A stretch of DNA of 64,000 nt from an uncultured Psychrobacter sp. (GTDB lineage: Bacteria > Pseudomonadota > Gammaproteobacteria > Pseudomonadales > Moraxellaceae), in NCBI GenBank assembly GCA_947489525.1, contig CANLDW010000003.1, positions 124,001 through 188,000 on the forward strand, written 5' to 3'. Below are positions 9,448 through 20,024 of the stretch, one piece after another. A program made the translations under genes and the position numbers. The notes under the pieces were generated by a model, which saw nothing but the letters and a program-made list of their open reading frames with translations, ran no database searches and was not told the DNA's origin. The stretch's first letter is position 1. Each line of letters opens with the position of its first letter.

Positions 9448-10782
9448 ATGGTCGCAACTTCTATTTGGCAGACGATCGCTGAGCATCCAGAATTTTTTGC
9501 TATGCTGACTATTCCGCCTGTGACGGCGCTTGTCACTTGGTTGCACGTGTGGATGGCACTTAAGATGCTATTTTACCCCATTAAGTTTTGGGGTATTCGC
9601 ATACCAAAATTTCCTTTTTTTGGTCTGCCGGGTATTGGTTGGCAAGGTATCGTGCCGCGCAAGGCGGGTAAGATCTCTGGTGTCATTGTAGATCAAACGC
9701 TCTCAAAGCTTGGCTCACTAGATGAGTTCTTTCAAGCGATGGAGCCTGAGCAGATGGCAACGTTTATTACTGAGACTGTGGATAGTAATCTTGAGATGCT
9801 TATCGACGAGATCATGCTAGAGCGCTCGGAGGCCTTGTGGGGCAATGTTCCTTATGCGGTCAAACGCCGCATCTACGCCCAAGCGCATCAAGCGCTACCG
9901 GACATTATGCAGTCTTTGGTGACCGATCTGACCTATCACGTTGAGGATTTGGTAGATATGCGTCAGATGATCGTCAATAAGATGGAGAGCGATCGACGTT
10001 TAATGGTCAATATGTTCTTAAGAGTCGGTCAAAAAGAGATTAATTTCATCTGGCATATCAGTGCGCTCATTGGGCTAGTATTCGGTATTATTCAGATGTT
10101 TATATTTTTGGTTGTGCCGCAGCATTGGACCGTACCGTTCTTCGCCGCGATTTGGGGCTTTTTGACGAACTGGATTGCGATTTGGATGGTGTTTAATCCT
10201 GTTGAGCCGCACTTTATATCTTACATTAAGTTTTTTGAGCGTCGCAAGAATTTTCCATTTATCGCACTACAAGTACCGCACAAGGCTCAGTTTCGTTTGC
10301 AAGGCGGCTTTATGAAGCGTCAAGATGAGGTCTCTGAGGTTTTCGCTCAGATCGTTGTCAAGGATTTGGTCACCCTTGAGAACATCATGAACGAGATGAT
10401 GTACGGCGACCGCGCTGCCCAAACGCGTGAGCTTATGAAGTCGCATCTGTATCAGCTCCTAGACTCGCCTGTCGTTAGTACGACTCTACGTATGGGGCTG
10501 GGTCGCCGAGAGTTCGGTCACCTCAAAAATACCATTATTGATAAGTCTATTATGGCAACCATGGTGCCACTACGCGATCCTAAGCTTAATGAGAGCCGAG
10601 CGAGCAAAATATTTGGTCTATTTCGCGATCGTATTCGCGCGCTATCACCTCACGAGTTCCAAAATCTGCTACGTCCTGCGTTTCGTGAAGATGAGATGAC
10701 GCTTATTATTTTAGGCGGTCTGACCGGATTTTTGGCAGGCTGGTTGCATTTAGTCTTAGTATTTTTCCCCGCAGTACACTAA
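9448..10782 (+). CDS. DUF445 family membrane protein
   Basis: A 444-residue protein of the DUF445 (YheB-like) family, function unknown. Seen: an N-terminal hydrophobic stretch (residues ~17-45), the LPGIGWQGIVPRKA motif typical of the family, a long helical middle part, a hydrophobic pair near residue 205-250 (HISALIGLVFGIIQMFIF and FFAAIWGFLTNWIAIWMVFNP), and a C-terminal hydrophobic helix (LIILGGLTGFLAGWLHLVLVFF). Lies 104 bases upstream of ccmF on the same strand, with no evident terminator between. Confidence 0.88.
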   Translation: MVATSIWQTIAEHPEFFAMLTIPPVTALVTWLHVWMALKMLFYPIKFWGIRIPKFPFFGLPGIGWQGIVPRKAGKISGVIVDQTLSKLGSLDEFFQAMEPEQMATFITETVDSNLEMLIDEIMLERSEALWGNVPYAVKRRIYAQAHQALPDIMQSLVTDLTYHVEDLVDMRQMIVNKMESDRRLMVNMFLRVGQKEINFIWHISALIGLVFGIIQMFIFLVVPQHWTVPFFAAIWGFLTNWIAIWMVFNPVEPHFISYIKFFERRKNFPFIALQVPHKAQFRLQGGFMKRQDEVSEVFAQIVVKDLVTLENIMNEMMYGDRAAQTRELMKSHLYQLLDSPVVSTTLRMGLGRREFGHLKNTIIDKSIMATMVPLRDPKLNESRASKIFGLFRDRIRALSPHEFQNLLRPAFREDEMTLIILGGLTGFLAGWLHLVLVFFPAVH

Positions 10783-10886
10783 AAGTATATAAACATTGAT
10801 GTTTACAACGCATAAGCAACGCTGCGCACGGTAGTGTAGCTGTAAACCACTCCCATGATAAATTAGGGTAAACAAGGTTAGACGGT

Positions 10887-12890
10887 ATGTTGATCACAGA
10901 ATTGGGTTATTTCGCCTTATTGACCGCCTTGATGTTGGCGATTTTACAGGTGGTACTACCAACCATAGGTGTCATGGGTGATAAGGTTGCGTGGCAGCGC
11001 TTAGCACCCAGTCTTGCTTGGGCACAGTTTGCCGCAATGATTGTCTCGTTTGTCGCATTGATGGCAGGCTTTTATTACAATGACTTTAGTCTTGTCTATG
11101 TCGCTCAGCACTCCAATACTTTGCTGCCTTGGTATTATAAGCTCTCAGCGACATGGGGCGGGCACGAAGGCTCATTGCTGCTGTGGATGACCATTATGGC
11201 TACCTGGTGCGCACTAGTATCATATTTTAGTCGTGGTTTGCCGCTGTCCATGCGCGCGCGCGTACTCGTCATTCTAGCGGGTGTGCAGATGATGATGCTG
11301 GTTATGCTCATCTTTACCTCGTCACCCTTTGATCGCACCCTACCTAATTTGCCCGTTGATGGCGCAGATCTTAATCCCGTGCTACAAGATTTCGGACTGA
11401 TCATTCACCCGCCAATGCTCTATATGGGTTACGTGGGTATGGTTGTACCCTTTGCGTTTTGTATGGCAGCACTTTGGGAGGGCCGCTTAGATGCTGTATG
11501 GACACGCTGGTCGCGTCCGTGGGCGCTTGCTGCATGGGGGTTTTTGACTATTGGTATCGCGCTTGGTTCGTGGTGGGCGTACTATGAGCTTGGTTGGGGC
11601 GGCTGGTGGTTTTGGGATCCGGTTGAAAATGCCTCTTTGATGCCTTGGCTGGCAGGACTGGCACTGCTGCACTCACTTGCGGTTACTGAGAAACGCGGCG
11701 TGTTTAAAGCGTGGACGATTATGCTAGCGATCTTTGCGTTTGCGCTCAGTCTGCTCGGTACGTTCCTTGTGCGCTCAGGGGTGATTACCTCAGTACACTC
11801 ATTTGCTGCTGATCCTACGCGCGGTCTGGTTATTCTGATTATTCTTGGTATTATCGTCGGCGGCGGCCTGCTCATGTTCGCGGTACGCGGCTGGCGCTTG
11901 ACGGTTGAGAGTCAGTATCGTCTGATCTCACGTGAGTCGTTTTTGGTGATTAACAATGTCATCATTCTTATCTCAACCTTAGTGGTGCTTTTAGGTACGC
12001 TGTATCCCATTATCGCAGATGCCTTTAATCTCGGTCAGGTCTCAGTTGGCCCTCCCTACTTTAATGCCTTGTTTGTACCTTTAACTTGGCTGTTATTGGT
12101 CGCTATGGGAATGGGTTCTAACATTCGCTGGAAACAAGATAAACGTCCTTTGTTAGGCGTAGGAATGGTCATTGGTGTCAGCAGCCTTGTTCTCGCTGCT
12201 ATTATCACCTACTTTACGCATCCCTCATCGATGCTCAATATCGGGGTGACTTTAGCCGTAAGCTTTTGGGTCTTATTATGGATGCTGGTCGATTTTAAAG
12301 ACAAAACCAAAAATGCTCCAAGCTTATTCAATGGACTGCGCCGCTTGCGTATGAGCTATTGGGGGCAACAAACCGCTCATATTGGGGTTCTCGTTGCTGT
12401 CATCGGTGTCGCCTTTACGAGCAGTTTAAGTATAGAGCGCGATGTCGCCCTTGCTGCTAATGATACCGTAAATGTGCAAGGCTACGACTTTACTTTAAAA
12501 GGTCTACAAGAGATCAAACAAAGCAACTTTGATGCCACACAAGCTGAGGTTTTAGTCACCAAAGATGGCCGTGAGGTCACTACTCTTTATCCTGAAAAAC
12601 GCAATTATATTATCAGTACCATGCCAACGACTGAGGCGGCCATTGACGCCAGTTTGATGCGCGATCTATACGTCGCTTTGGGTGAGCCTATCGCTGAGGG
12701 CAGCGAGCAGTGGGCAGTGCGCATCTATGTCAAACCCTTGGTTCGCTGGATATGGCTTGGCGCTATCATCATGGCTCTAGGCGGTCTGCTTAGTATGCTC
12801 GATAAACGCTACCGCCTTAAAAAGACTAAAGTATTACCTTATAAGTCAACCGTGCCACGTACTGGTATTCAGACAGAGGAGGCTTTATGA
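10887..12890 (+). CDS. ccmF: Cytochrome c haem lyase subunit CcmF
   Basis: Polytopic inner-membrane protein, 667 residues, that receives haem from CcmE and attaches it to apocytochrome c in the periplasm. The tryptophan-rich haem-binding motif WGGWWFWDPVENAS is intact, preceded by the family's HPPMLYMGYVG segment. Shine-Dalgarno AAGG precedes the ATG by ~9 bases. First of four overlapping genes ccmF-G-H-I; ccmABCDE are not in the window. Confidence 0.97.
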   Translation: MLITELGYFALLTALMLAILQVVLPTIGVMGDKVAWQRLAPSLAWAQFAAMIVSFVALMAGFYYNDFSLVYVAQHSNTLLPWYYKLSATWGGHEGSLLLWMTIMATWCALVSYFSRGLPLSMRARVLVILAGVQMMMLVMLIFTSSPFDRTLPNLPVDGADLNPVLQDFGLIIHPPMLYMGYVGMVVPFAFCMAALWEGRLDAVWTRWSRPWALAAWGFLTIGIALGSWWAYYELGWGGWWFWDPVENASLMPWLAGLALLHSLAVTEKRGVFKAWTIMLAIFAFALSLLGTFLVRSGVITSVHSFAADPTRGLVILIILGIIVGGGLLMFAVRGWRLTVESQYRLISRESFLVINNVIILISTLVVLLGTLYPIIADAFNLGQVSVGPPYFNALFVPLTWLLLVAMGMGSNIRWKQDKRPLLGVGMVIGVSSLVLAAIITYFTHPSSMLNIGVTLAVSFWVLLWMLVDFKDKTKNAPSLFNGLRRLRMSYWGQQTAHIGVLVAVIGVAFTSSLSIERDVALAANDTVNVQGYDFTLKGLQEIKQSNFDATQAEVLVTKDGREVTTLYPEKRNYIISTMPTTEAAIDASLMRDLYVALGEPIAEGSEQWAVRIYVKPLVRWIWLGAIIMALGGLLSMLDKRYRLKKTKVLPYKSTVPRTGIQTEEAL

Positions 12891-13531
12891 ATTCAACGAA
12901 TGATCCTAATCAAAGTGATAAGCGTCACGTCAAGACGATGAATAAAAAGCAGATGAAGTTATGGTTTTTAATTCCGTTGATTGTGTTCTTGGGTTTGGTT
13001 GTTATGCTCTATATGCGCTTAGGGCAGCCTACCGATATCGTAACCAATACGGCACTTGAGCGCCCCGTGCCTGCGTTTGAGCTGCCGCTACTTGCAGATA
13101 CGAGCCGGATTATGACCAACGACAATCTGCCCGATGAGCCATTTTTACTCAATATCTGGGGCTCGTGGTGTCCGACTTGTATCGTAGAGCATCCCTTTTT
13201 AATGGAGCTTGATGAGCGCGACGTTAATATCGTTGGGGTTAATTATAAAGATGAGATCGGTAACGCGTTGGGCTACTTAAACCAGCGCGGTGATCCTTTT
13301 TCTATGTCGATCCAAGATCTATCTGGTCAGTTCGCCCTTGATTTAGGATTGACAGGCGCTCCTGAGACTTTTACCGTCGATGGGCAAGGGGTCATTCGTC
13401 AACACATCATCGGTGAGGTTAATGAAGAGAACTGGCAAGCACGTATTGAACCATGTTTGACTTTGCTAAATGAAGCAAGTCGCAATAGTGTTAGCCCAAA
13501 CCCAGATGAAGTTGCTGAGAGATGCCAATGA
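12887..13531 (+). CDS. ccmG: Thiol:disulfide interchange protein CcmG/DsbE
   Basis: Membrane-anchored periplasmic thioredoxin, 214 residues, reducing apocytochrome c haem-binding cysteines. N-terminal anchor LWFLIPLIVFLGLVVMLYM, and active site WCPTC within NIWGSWCPTCIVEHPFL. Start overlaps the ccmF stop by 4 bases (ATGA), showing translational coupling. A longer hydrophilic N-terminus (~25 residues) than usual precedes the anchor; MNKKQMKLW would be an internal alternative start. Confidence 0.95.
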   Translation: MNSTNDPNQSDKRHVKTMNKKQMKLWFLIPLIVFLGLVVMLYMRLGQPTDIVTNTALERPVPAFELPLLADTSRIMTNDNLPDEPFLLNIWGSWCPTCIVEHPFLMELDERDVNIVGVNYKDEIGNALGYLNQRGDPFSMSIQDLSGQFALDLGLTGAPETFTVDGQGVIRQHIIGEVNEENWQARIEPCLTLLNEASRNSVSPNPDEVAERCQ

Positions 13532-14094
13532 AAAACGTCTTCTTTATAACGTTTGCAACGTGGCTACACGTACTATTGGCTGCTCTACTGAGCATGGCAG
13601 TACTGAGTACCACGGCTATCGCCGCGATAGATGTCTATGACTTTGATTCTGTACAACAAGAAGCGCAGTATCGCGGCCTGATCGAAGAGCTACGCTGTCC
13701 TAAGTGCCAGAACCAAAACCTAGCAGGGTCTGATGCGCCTATTGCGCAAGATCTTAAGCAAAAGACCTATAATCTGGTTAAAGAGGGTCGTAGCGATGGC
13801 GAGATTCGGGCGTATATGCAGGAGCGCTATGGCGACTTTATCAGCTATAAACCGCCGGTACGTCCATCGACATGGATACTATGGTTTTTCCCCCCTTTAT
13901 TATTGATCCTACTCATCACAGGTTGGTTTTGGCAAAGTCGTCGCCGACAGTTCATTGCCAGCGGTCAGAGCGGCGAACATGTGCAAACCAATAGCGCGGC
14001 GCTTAGCCCAGCTGAAAAAGCCGAGCTTGACCGTCTTTTATCGCGCAGCACGCCAAGCGACCAAGACATCACAAGCCTTGAGGACAAAAAATGA
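13522..14094 (+). CDS. ccmH: Cytochrome c maturation protein CcmH
   Basis: 190-residue CcmH with signal sequence (LHVLLAALLSMAVLSTTAIAA), the redox motif LRCPKCQNQNLAGSDAPIA, and a C-terminal membrane helix (WILWFFPPLLLILLITGWFW). The CPKC cysteine pair exchanges disulfides with apocytochrome c and CcmG. It overlaps ccmG by 10 bases. This is the short CcmH form; the TPR part is the separate downstream gene. Confidence 0.96.
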   Translation: MPMKNVFFITFATWLHVLLAALLSMAVLSTTAIAAIDVYDFDSVQQEAQYRGLIEELRCPKCQNQNLAGSDAPIAQDLKQKTYNLVKEGRSDGEIRAYMQERYGDFISYKPPVRPSTWILWFFPPLLLILLITGWFWQSRRRQFIASGQSGEHVQTNSAALSPAEKAELDRLLSRSTPSDQDITSLEDKK

Positions 14095-15371
14095 CTATAT
14101 TCTCTACAATGGGCTTATTTATTATTTTGAGTCTGATAATCGCTTTAATTTTAGCCGTCATTGTCATTATGCCGTGGCTACGAGCAGCGCGTACGTCTGA
14201 TCAGCCTGTGGATAATCAGCTGTTAGATATCAACGTCGCTGTGTTCCGTGAACGCTTAGCCGAACTTAAAACGGATAAAGACAGCGGGACTATCGATGAC
14301 AGTCACTACCAAAATCAAAAACTTGAGCTTGAGCGCCAGCTGCTAGATGCGCAGCGCGAAGTGACGCCCATGAAAGCACCGAGTAAAAAGAGTCAGCTCA
14401 TTGTTGCTATTTGGGTGCCGGTACTAGCTGCGCTTGCCTACGTACTCGTAGCAGATCGCACACCAGTATTTGAGCTGTGGGCAAGCGAGGACAAAGTTGG
14501 GCAAGTGGCTGATGATTTATTAACAGGACGAATTGATCAGCCTCCTGAGTGGGCTATTGAAGATGGTACTCAACTGATCACGGCGATGCAAACCAACGTC
14601 TATCGGCACGCTTATGATCCTGATCGCTGGATGCGCTTATCGGAGTTGTTTTTATCGCTTGAGGCCACGCCATCTGCTCTTGAGGCCTTGTCACGTGCCT
14701 ACCGTCTCTCTCCAAACAATGAAGAGATTGCAACGACTTATGCGCAGATTAGTTTTTTTGCTAATCAAGGGCAACTCGACGCCACTAGTCGCCGCGTTCT
14801 TCAAGACGTGCTAATGAATAATCCACAACACGAAGGCGCGCAAATGCTCATGGCGATGGGCGAGGCGCGTAGTAGCAACTTTGCTGAAGCTCAGGGCTGG
14901 ATTAAGCGTTTGCGAGCTAGTATCGCGGCAAAACCTGGCGATCACAGCCAAGCGTTGGCAAGTCTGGATGAGCTGAGCGCTAATGTCGCTATGCAGCAAC
15001 AGCAAGCAGCCGCAGGCGTTGAGGTTACGGTTAGTATCAATACAAGCTTGTTACCCCTTATTGAAGCGGACGACGTCTTATTTGTCGCTATCCGTGACAT
15101 CAATGGTGGGCCACCATTTGCTGCTAAACGTCTACCGATCAGCGTCATTCAACAAGGCGAGGCGACAGTGAGCTTGAGCGATCTTGATGCTATGATGCCT
15201 GAGCGTACCCTAGCATCTGCCCGCGCGCAACAGGCGCAGCTGGCCGTCATCGCTCGGATCAGTCACAGTGGTAACGCCATCGCCGAATCAGGCGACTTAT
15301 CAGGTAATCCTGTGCCCATAAGTCCTGAACAGACTCAGGTCAACGTCGCTATTGATCAGCAAATTCCCTAA
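14091..15371 (+). CDS. ccmI: Cytochrome c maturation protein CcmI (TPR)
   Basis: 426-residue CcmI: N-terminal membrane helix, the characteristic VAVFRERLAELKTDKDSGTID segment, a second membrane helix (SQLIVAIWVPVLAALAYVLVA), then a periplasmic TPR region (around LSELFLSLEATPSALEALSRAYRLSP) and a C-terminal beta domain. It chaperones apocytochrome c to CcmFH. Start overlaps ccmH stop by 4 bases. Closes the ccmFGHI operon. Confidence 0.93.
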   Translation: MTIFSTMGLFIILSLIIALILAVIVIMPWLRAARTSDQPVDNQLLDINVAVFRERLAELKTDKDSGTIDDSHYQNQKLELERQLLDAQREVTPMKAPSKKSQLIVAIWVPVLAALAYVLVADRTPVFELWASEDKVGQVADDLLTGRIDQPPEWAIEDGTQLITAMQTNVYRHAYDPDRWMRLSELFLSLEATPSALEALSRAYRLSPNNEEIATTYAQISFFANQGQLDATSRRVLQDVLMNNPQHEGAQMLMAMGEARSSNFAEAQGWIKRLRASIAAKPGDHSQALASLDELSANVAMQQQQAAAGVEVTVSINTSLLPLIEADDVLFVAIRDINGGPPFAAKRLPISVIQQGEATVSLSDLDAMMPERTLASARAQQAQLAVIARISHSGNAIAESGDLSGNPVPISPEQTQVNVAIDQQIP

Positions 15372-15381
15372 TAATAGAAGT

Positions 15382-15418
15382 AAAGCCACTATAATTATCC
15401 ATATTCGATAGTGGTTTA
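15382..15418 (+). terminator. Weak hairpin after ccmI
   Basis: CCACTAT (15386-15392) pairs with ATAGTGG (15408-15414), followed only by TTTATC. It could end the ccm transcript but the T run is short. Confidence 0.4.
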
Positions 15419-15580
15419 TCATACCCAGCATTGTTTTAGCAGTATGGTGTGCAACGCTCTTGTATGAACAGATAAGTCATCGCAACTTATTAGCGTAAAC
15501 TTAAAAATACTTGAGCTTTATTAGGTCACAAGGTAAGGTAGCCTTGCAATCCTTTCATCCCTGAGTTATTTAGTCCCTAA

Positions 15581-16264
<684 letters not shown>

Positions 16265-16285
16265 TGCAAAGCACTTAGCACGCTT

Positions 16286-16326
16286 AAAAAAACCCCTGCC
16301 AACAGCTCATGTTGACAGGGGTTTTA
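16286..16326. terminator. Bidirectional terminator between adk and secB
   Basis: CCCCTGCCAAC (16293-16303) pairs with GTTGACAGGGG (16311-16321) with one mismatch; A run on the left and T run on the right make it functional for both convergent genes. Confidence 0.9.
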
Positions 16327-16340
16327 AATTTCTCTAAAGC

Positions 16341-16793
16341 CTAAGCTTTGCCTTGGGCATCAACTTGTGCTTGCTGCTGACTTTGCGCGTAGGCTTGGTC
16401 AAAGTTGACTGGAGCAAGTAGCAACTGCGGGAAGCTACCACGAGTCACGATATCACTGATAACCTCACGAGCATAAGGGAACAAGACGTTAGGGCAGTAA
16501 GCGCCTAAGATTTGTCCGATTTGATCTTCAGGAATATCTTTTAGCAAGAAGATACCCGCTTGATGCACCTCGGCGATAAACGCCGCTTCTTCAGCATTTT
16601 TGGCCGTCACGCTCACTGTCAAGACTACTTGGTAATGATCATCATCAAGCTTTTCAGCATTGCTTGATAAGTTGATATCAAGCTCAGGGTTCCACTCTTT
16701 TGTGAATACTGCTGCGCCTGGTACTTCAAGTGACATGTCTTTGACATAAATGCGCTCAAGCGCTAGTTGCGGTTGTGCTTGTTCTTCAGCCAT
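16341..16793 (-). CDS. secB: Protein-export chaperone SecB
   Basis: Cytosolic tetrameric export chaperone that holds preproteins unfolded for SecA, 150 residues. Diagnostic blocks [17 protein letters not shown], the acidic [20 protein letters not shown] and [14 protein letters not shown] are present. Third gene of a leftward yibN-grxC-secB group, an order also known in E. coli. Confidence 0.97.
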   Translation of the reverse strand: MAEEQAQPQLALERIYVKDMSLEVPGAAVFTKEWNPELDINLSSNAEKLDDDHYQVVLTVSVTAKNAEEAAFIAEVHQAGIFLLKDIPEDQIGQILGAYCPNVLFPYAREVISDIVTRGSFPQLLLAPVNFDQAYAQSQQQAQVDAQGKA

Positions 16794-16938
16794 GATAATT
16801 CCTCTACCTATTAGTCAAAAAGTTGGATATGTATTTATTGTAATCTAAATACAAACCCAAGCTCTATAGTTATTTACTGATAAGTCATATATCAGCATAA
16901 AAGTACTACTTATTGGATTTCTTATTAACTTCTAACTC

Positions 16939-17202
16939 TTAACCCGCTAATAACTCATCAAGCTTGCCTTGTTGGTTCATCTGGTTAAGTTCAGTGAAGC
17001 CGCCAATAAAAGTATCACCAATAAAGATTTGTGGCACCGTACGATAGTTATTGGTCTTTTTCATAAGCTCGCGGCGGTCATCGCTTGTCATATCGTGCAT
17101 GCCTACTTCTTCGTAGTCTACGCCTTTTGATTGTAGTAGTTGTTTGGCGTTTGAGCAATATGGGCAGATAGGGGTAGTATAAACTTTTACTGGTACAGTC
17201 AT
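16939..17202 (-). CDS. grxC: Glutaredoxin 3
   Basis: 87-residue dithiol glutaredoxin. Active-site CPYC at residues 13-16, followed by the cis-Pro loop TVPQIFIG and GGFTEL glutathione-binding motif. Shine-Dalgarno AAGGA lies ~9 bases before the ATG. Reduces cytosolic disulfides with glutathione. Lies between the rhodanese gene and secB. Confidence 0.96.
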   Translation of the reverse strand: MTVPVKVYTTPICPYCSNAKQLLQSKGVDYEEVGMHDMTSDDRRELMKKTNNYRTVPQIFIGDTFIGGFTELNQMNQQGKLDELLAG

Positions 17203-17426
17203 GGGAGATCCTTATTTTATTAGTTTTTGGGCAATTAGTAGACATCACATCCTTGATTGCCGTTGATTAAACAGAGTGGAATAAGTTTGCTTTACTCCTA
17301 ATAAAGTGGGGATAGGCATCTCAAATTCAAGCTAGTCTCAGCTAAAACAGCTAAAAGGCGATCGGAGTGAGGAAGCCGTTACGAAACATCGCATTCAAAC
17401 TCAATAAAGAAAGGATAGTCTTGATA

Positions 17427-17454
17427 GCAAAAAACACTGCAAACACAGTGTTCT
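17427..17454 (-). terminator. Intrinsic terminator after the rhodanese gene
   Basis: AACACTG (17433-17439) pairs with CAGTGTT (17446-17452); on the minus strand the hairpin is followed by six T. It sits between the rhodanese gene and grxC, so grxC-secB probably also have their own promoter in 17203-17426. Confidence 0.75.
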
Positions 17455-17492
17455 TAATTTTAATACTCAATAAGCTAGCTTAACGTTAACCC

Positions 17493-17945
17493 TTATTTAT
17501 GCAGACTCGGTTTTACTTTGGCTTTTTTAGTTTGAGCATTTTTTAAACCTACAAGCGGCATACCCGCACCTTGCCAACCACCGATACCGCCTTCTAAGCG
17601 ATAAACGTTATCTTTTGCGATCATTTGCACAGCAGCGCCTGCTTGCACACCAATATCACAGACAATGATAATGGGATTTTCAATAGCGCGAATTTCATCC
17701 AAGCGCTCATTTAATTCAGCGAACGGAATATTACGACTGCCCTGAATATAGCCGGTTGCAAATTTCTTTTTGGCACGAATATCAATCAGTTGTGCGTTTT
17801 GGGAGTTCACCATCATACCCAAGGTATTTGGCGATATTTTTTTGCCGCTACGCTTGTTCTCAATGGTAAAGAACAAGATGGCAAGTACCGCTAAAATACC
17901 AAATAAAAACGGGTGGTTGCCCATAAATTCAAATGCACGATCCAA
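17493..17945 (-). CDS. Membrane-anchored rhodanese-like protein (YibN type)
   Basis: 150 residues: N-terminal membrane helix (FLFGILAVLAILFFTI), then a single rhodanese domain with the potential catalytic Cys in IIIVCDIGVQAG and a GGIGGWQGAGMPL ending typical of the family; basic C-terminal tail. The start is TTG at 17945 with a strong GGAGG Shine-Dalgarno at ~7 bases; the nearby ATG just after the GGAGG is out of frame. Position upstream of grxC-secB identifies it as the YibN counterpart. Substrate unknown; recent proposals for YibN concern membrane protein insertion. Confidence 0.88.
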   Translation of the reverse strand: MDRAFEFMGNHPFLFGILAVLAILFFTIENKRSGKKISPNTLGMMVNSQNAQLIDIRAKKKFATGYIQGSRNIPFAELNERLDEIRAIENPIIIVCDIGVQAGAAVQMIAKDNVYRLEGGIGGWQGAGMPLVGLKNAQTKKAKVKPSLHK

Positions 17946-18138
17946 AGCATACCTCCAAAGATAAGTGTTCTATTAGGCTCAGTCGCCTAATAAAAATGAA
18001 CAAGGCGCTATTATACCGACTCAACCCTCCATAGTAAACGCGCGATAGTTTAACCTAGAAGTAGTTAGCCATATTCTGTCGCTACAAGTAGGGCGATACG
18101 AGCGATATCTTACACAGATAACGATTGAATAGGGCTGA

Positions 18139-19266
18139 TTAATACGGCTTAGTGTCCGCTTCTTCTTGCAAGGTTACTAAGTTCTCAACGCGGCGCTGGA
18201 GCACTTCGCCATCTGCGACCGCTTGCCATAACGCGCAGCCCTTGCTGTTATGCGTATGCTTGCAGTCACGAAACTGACAGTAACCCGAGAGCGGTGCCAG
18301 CTCAATAAAGCCTGAGATAATATCTTCAGGGGTGAGATGCCAGATACCGTACTCGCGAATACCTGGCGTATCGACGATACCGCCTTGGGTGAGATCATCT
18401 GGATTAAAGGGTAGCAGGCGACTTGTGGTCGTGGTGTGCTGACCGAGCTGTGAGTTCTCTGAGATGATATTGACGCTTTGAGCAGACTCGGGCAGGAGGG
18501 CATTGATCAGGCTGCTCTTACCAACCCCTGACTGACCGGCAAAGATAACTAATTTATTGTCGATATAGCTTTTAAGCTCACCAAGTCCTTGCTGTGCTGC
18601 GCTCTCAGCGATGTTCTCAGGGCAGTCCACTGAGGTTAGGACGCTCTCATAACCGAGCGCGGCGTACTGTGTGAGCAGCGCCTTAGTATTTGCATCAGTA
18701 TTTGTATCAGTATCTGCATCATCATTTTCGGCGAGTAGATCTGCCTTATTAAGGACTAAAAGCGGCTGTACGCCTGCGTGATGACAGACGACTAAGTAGC
18801 GATCAATCAAGGAGGGCGCAGCAGCAGGCAGGGGCGCAAAAACAATAGCTAAGATATCGACATTGGCAGCAACGGGTTTGAGCTTATGATAGCGATCCGG
18901 ACGCGATATCAAGGAAGTACGTGGTTTTACCGATTCGATACGACCAAAGCCTGTGTTAGGATCAGCGGTCCAGCGCACCTGATCGCCCGCTGCCAGCATA
19001 GGCAAATTGGTACGCACGTGACAGCGCCATATATCGCCAAGCGCTATATCCTGCCAAAACGGTTCAGGATCATCAGCACCGATCTCAGGCTGCACCGGCA
19101 TCACCGCAGGCAAGCTGGTAACTTGCACTTCTAACTGCTTGCCATAGTGTGCCATGACCACCCCATCCATCAAGCTGTCATCAAGACTGTCTTGGCTGTC
19201 GAGTTGCTGCTTATCAATGCGACGAAGCTGTTGTTTGGTGAGTTTGCGCTGCCGAATCAATGCCAT
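18139..19266 (-). CDS. rsgA: Ribosome small-subunit-dependent GTPase A
   Basis: Circularly permuted GTPase for late 30S maturation, 375 residues. OB-fold N-terminus, then G4 LNKAD before G1 GQSGVGKSSLIN and G3 DTPGI, as expected for the permuted order, and a C-terminal zinc knuckle CQFRDCKHTHNSKGC. A short repetitive insertion (DADTDTNTDANTK) from repeated gca/tca/gta-type triplets follows G4. Divergent from orn, the arrangement known in many gammaproteobacteria. Confidence 0.95.
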   Translation of the reverse strand: MALIRQRKLTKQQLRRIDKQQLDSQDSLDDSLMDGVVMAHYGKQLEVQVTSLPAVMPVQPEIGADDPEPFWQDIALGDIWRCHVRTNLPMLAAGDQVRWTADPNTGFGRIESVKPRTSLISRPDRYHKLKPVAANVDILAIVFAPLPAAAPSLIDRYLVVCHHAGVQPLLVLNKADLLAENDDADTDTNTDANTKALLTQYAALGYESVLTSVDCPENIAESAAQQGLGELKSYIDNKLVIFAGQSGVGKSSLINALLPESAQSVNIISENSQLGQHTTTTSRLLPFNPDDLTQGGIVDTPGIREYGIWHLTPEDIISGFIELAPLSGYCQFRDCKHTHNSKGCALWQAVADGEVLQRRVENLVTLQEEADTKPY

Positions 19267-19411
19267 AAATACTACCTATTAAAAATATCTCTAAGTGTAG
19301 CTTGAAAATTTGCTAACATACAGCCTAAAGCGAAGCGGCTAGGCAGGGGTTTTGTAACCTTTAGCCTAAAACGCTGCTAAGTTATTTTACACGTTTCTGA
19401 TAGGACACTAT

Positions 19412-19999
19412 ATGAGCACCGATGACCATCCCAACAAGATTAAAATCAAAAATCAAGGCAAAAAAGGGCTGGTATGGATTGACCTTGAGATGACGGGTCT
19501 AGATACGCTTAACGATGAAATTATCGAGATTGCAACGGTTGTCACTGACGAGGACTTAAATGTACTGGCAGAGGGCCCTGTGTTTGCAATTAAAGTATCG
19601 GATCAAACACTAAATAAGATGGATGATTGGAACACCAAGCAGCACGGACAGTCAGGACTCGTCGATCGCGTGCGCCGGAGTACGACAACACTTAGCGAGG
19701 CAGAAGCGGAAACTATTAAGTTCTTAAATAAGTGGGTCGATAGCGGTAAGTCGCCGATGTGCGGCAACTCCATTTGCCAAGACAGGCGCTTTTTGGCACG
19801 GCAGATGCCAGAGCTTGAGCGCTTCTTTCACTACCGTAACTTGGATGTATCCTCAATCAAAGAGCTGTGCTTTCGCTGGCGTCCTGATATCTTAAAGAAT
19901 TTTGAAAAGGGTGGTAGTCATTTAGCACTTGATGATATTCGCGACTCCATTCGTGAGCTAAAGCACTATCGTCAGCACTTTTTTAAGTTGATGGATTAA
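19412..19999 (+). CDS. orn: Oligoribonuclease
   Basis: 3'-5' exoribonuclease that degrades 2-5 nt RNAs and pGpG from c-di-GMP turnover, 195 residues. DEDDh active site: [10 protein letters not shown], then [12 protein letters not shown], and [14 protein letters not shown]. About 15 hydrophilic residues precede the usual start of the family. Divergent from rsgA, convergent with lpxH. Confidence 0.96.
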   Translation: MSTDDHPNKIKIKNQGKKGLVWIDLEMTGLDTLNDEIIEIATVVTDEDLNVLAEGPVFAIKVSDQTLNKMDDWNTKQHGQSGLVDRVRRSTTTLSEAEAETIKFLNKWVDSGKSPMCGNSICQDRRFLARQMPELERFFHYRNLDVSSIKELCFRWRPDILKNFEKGGSHLALDDIRDSIRELKHYRQHFFKLMD

Positions 20000-20024
20000 A
20001 AGTAGGATTTGACTAGGGCGCGCC

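Noticed and set aside
18139..19266. Frameshift suspicion in rsgA because of the DADTDTNTDANT stretch
   Set aside because: The frame is continuous and all GTPase and zinc motifs are in order; the stretch is a simple repeat insertion.
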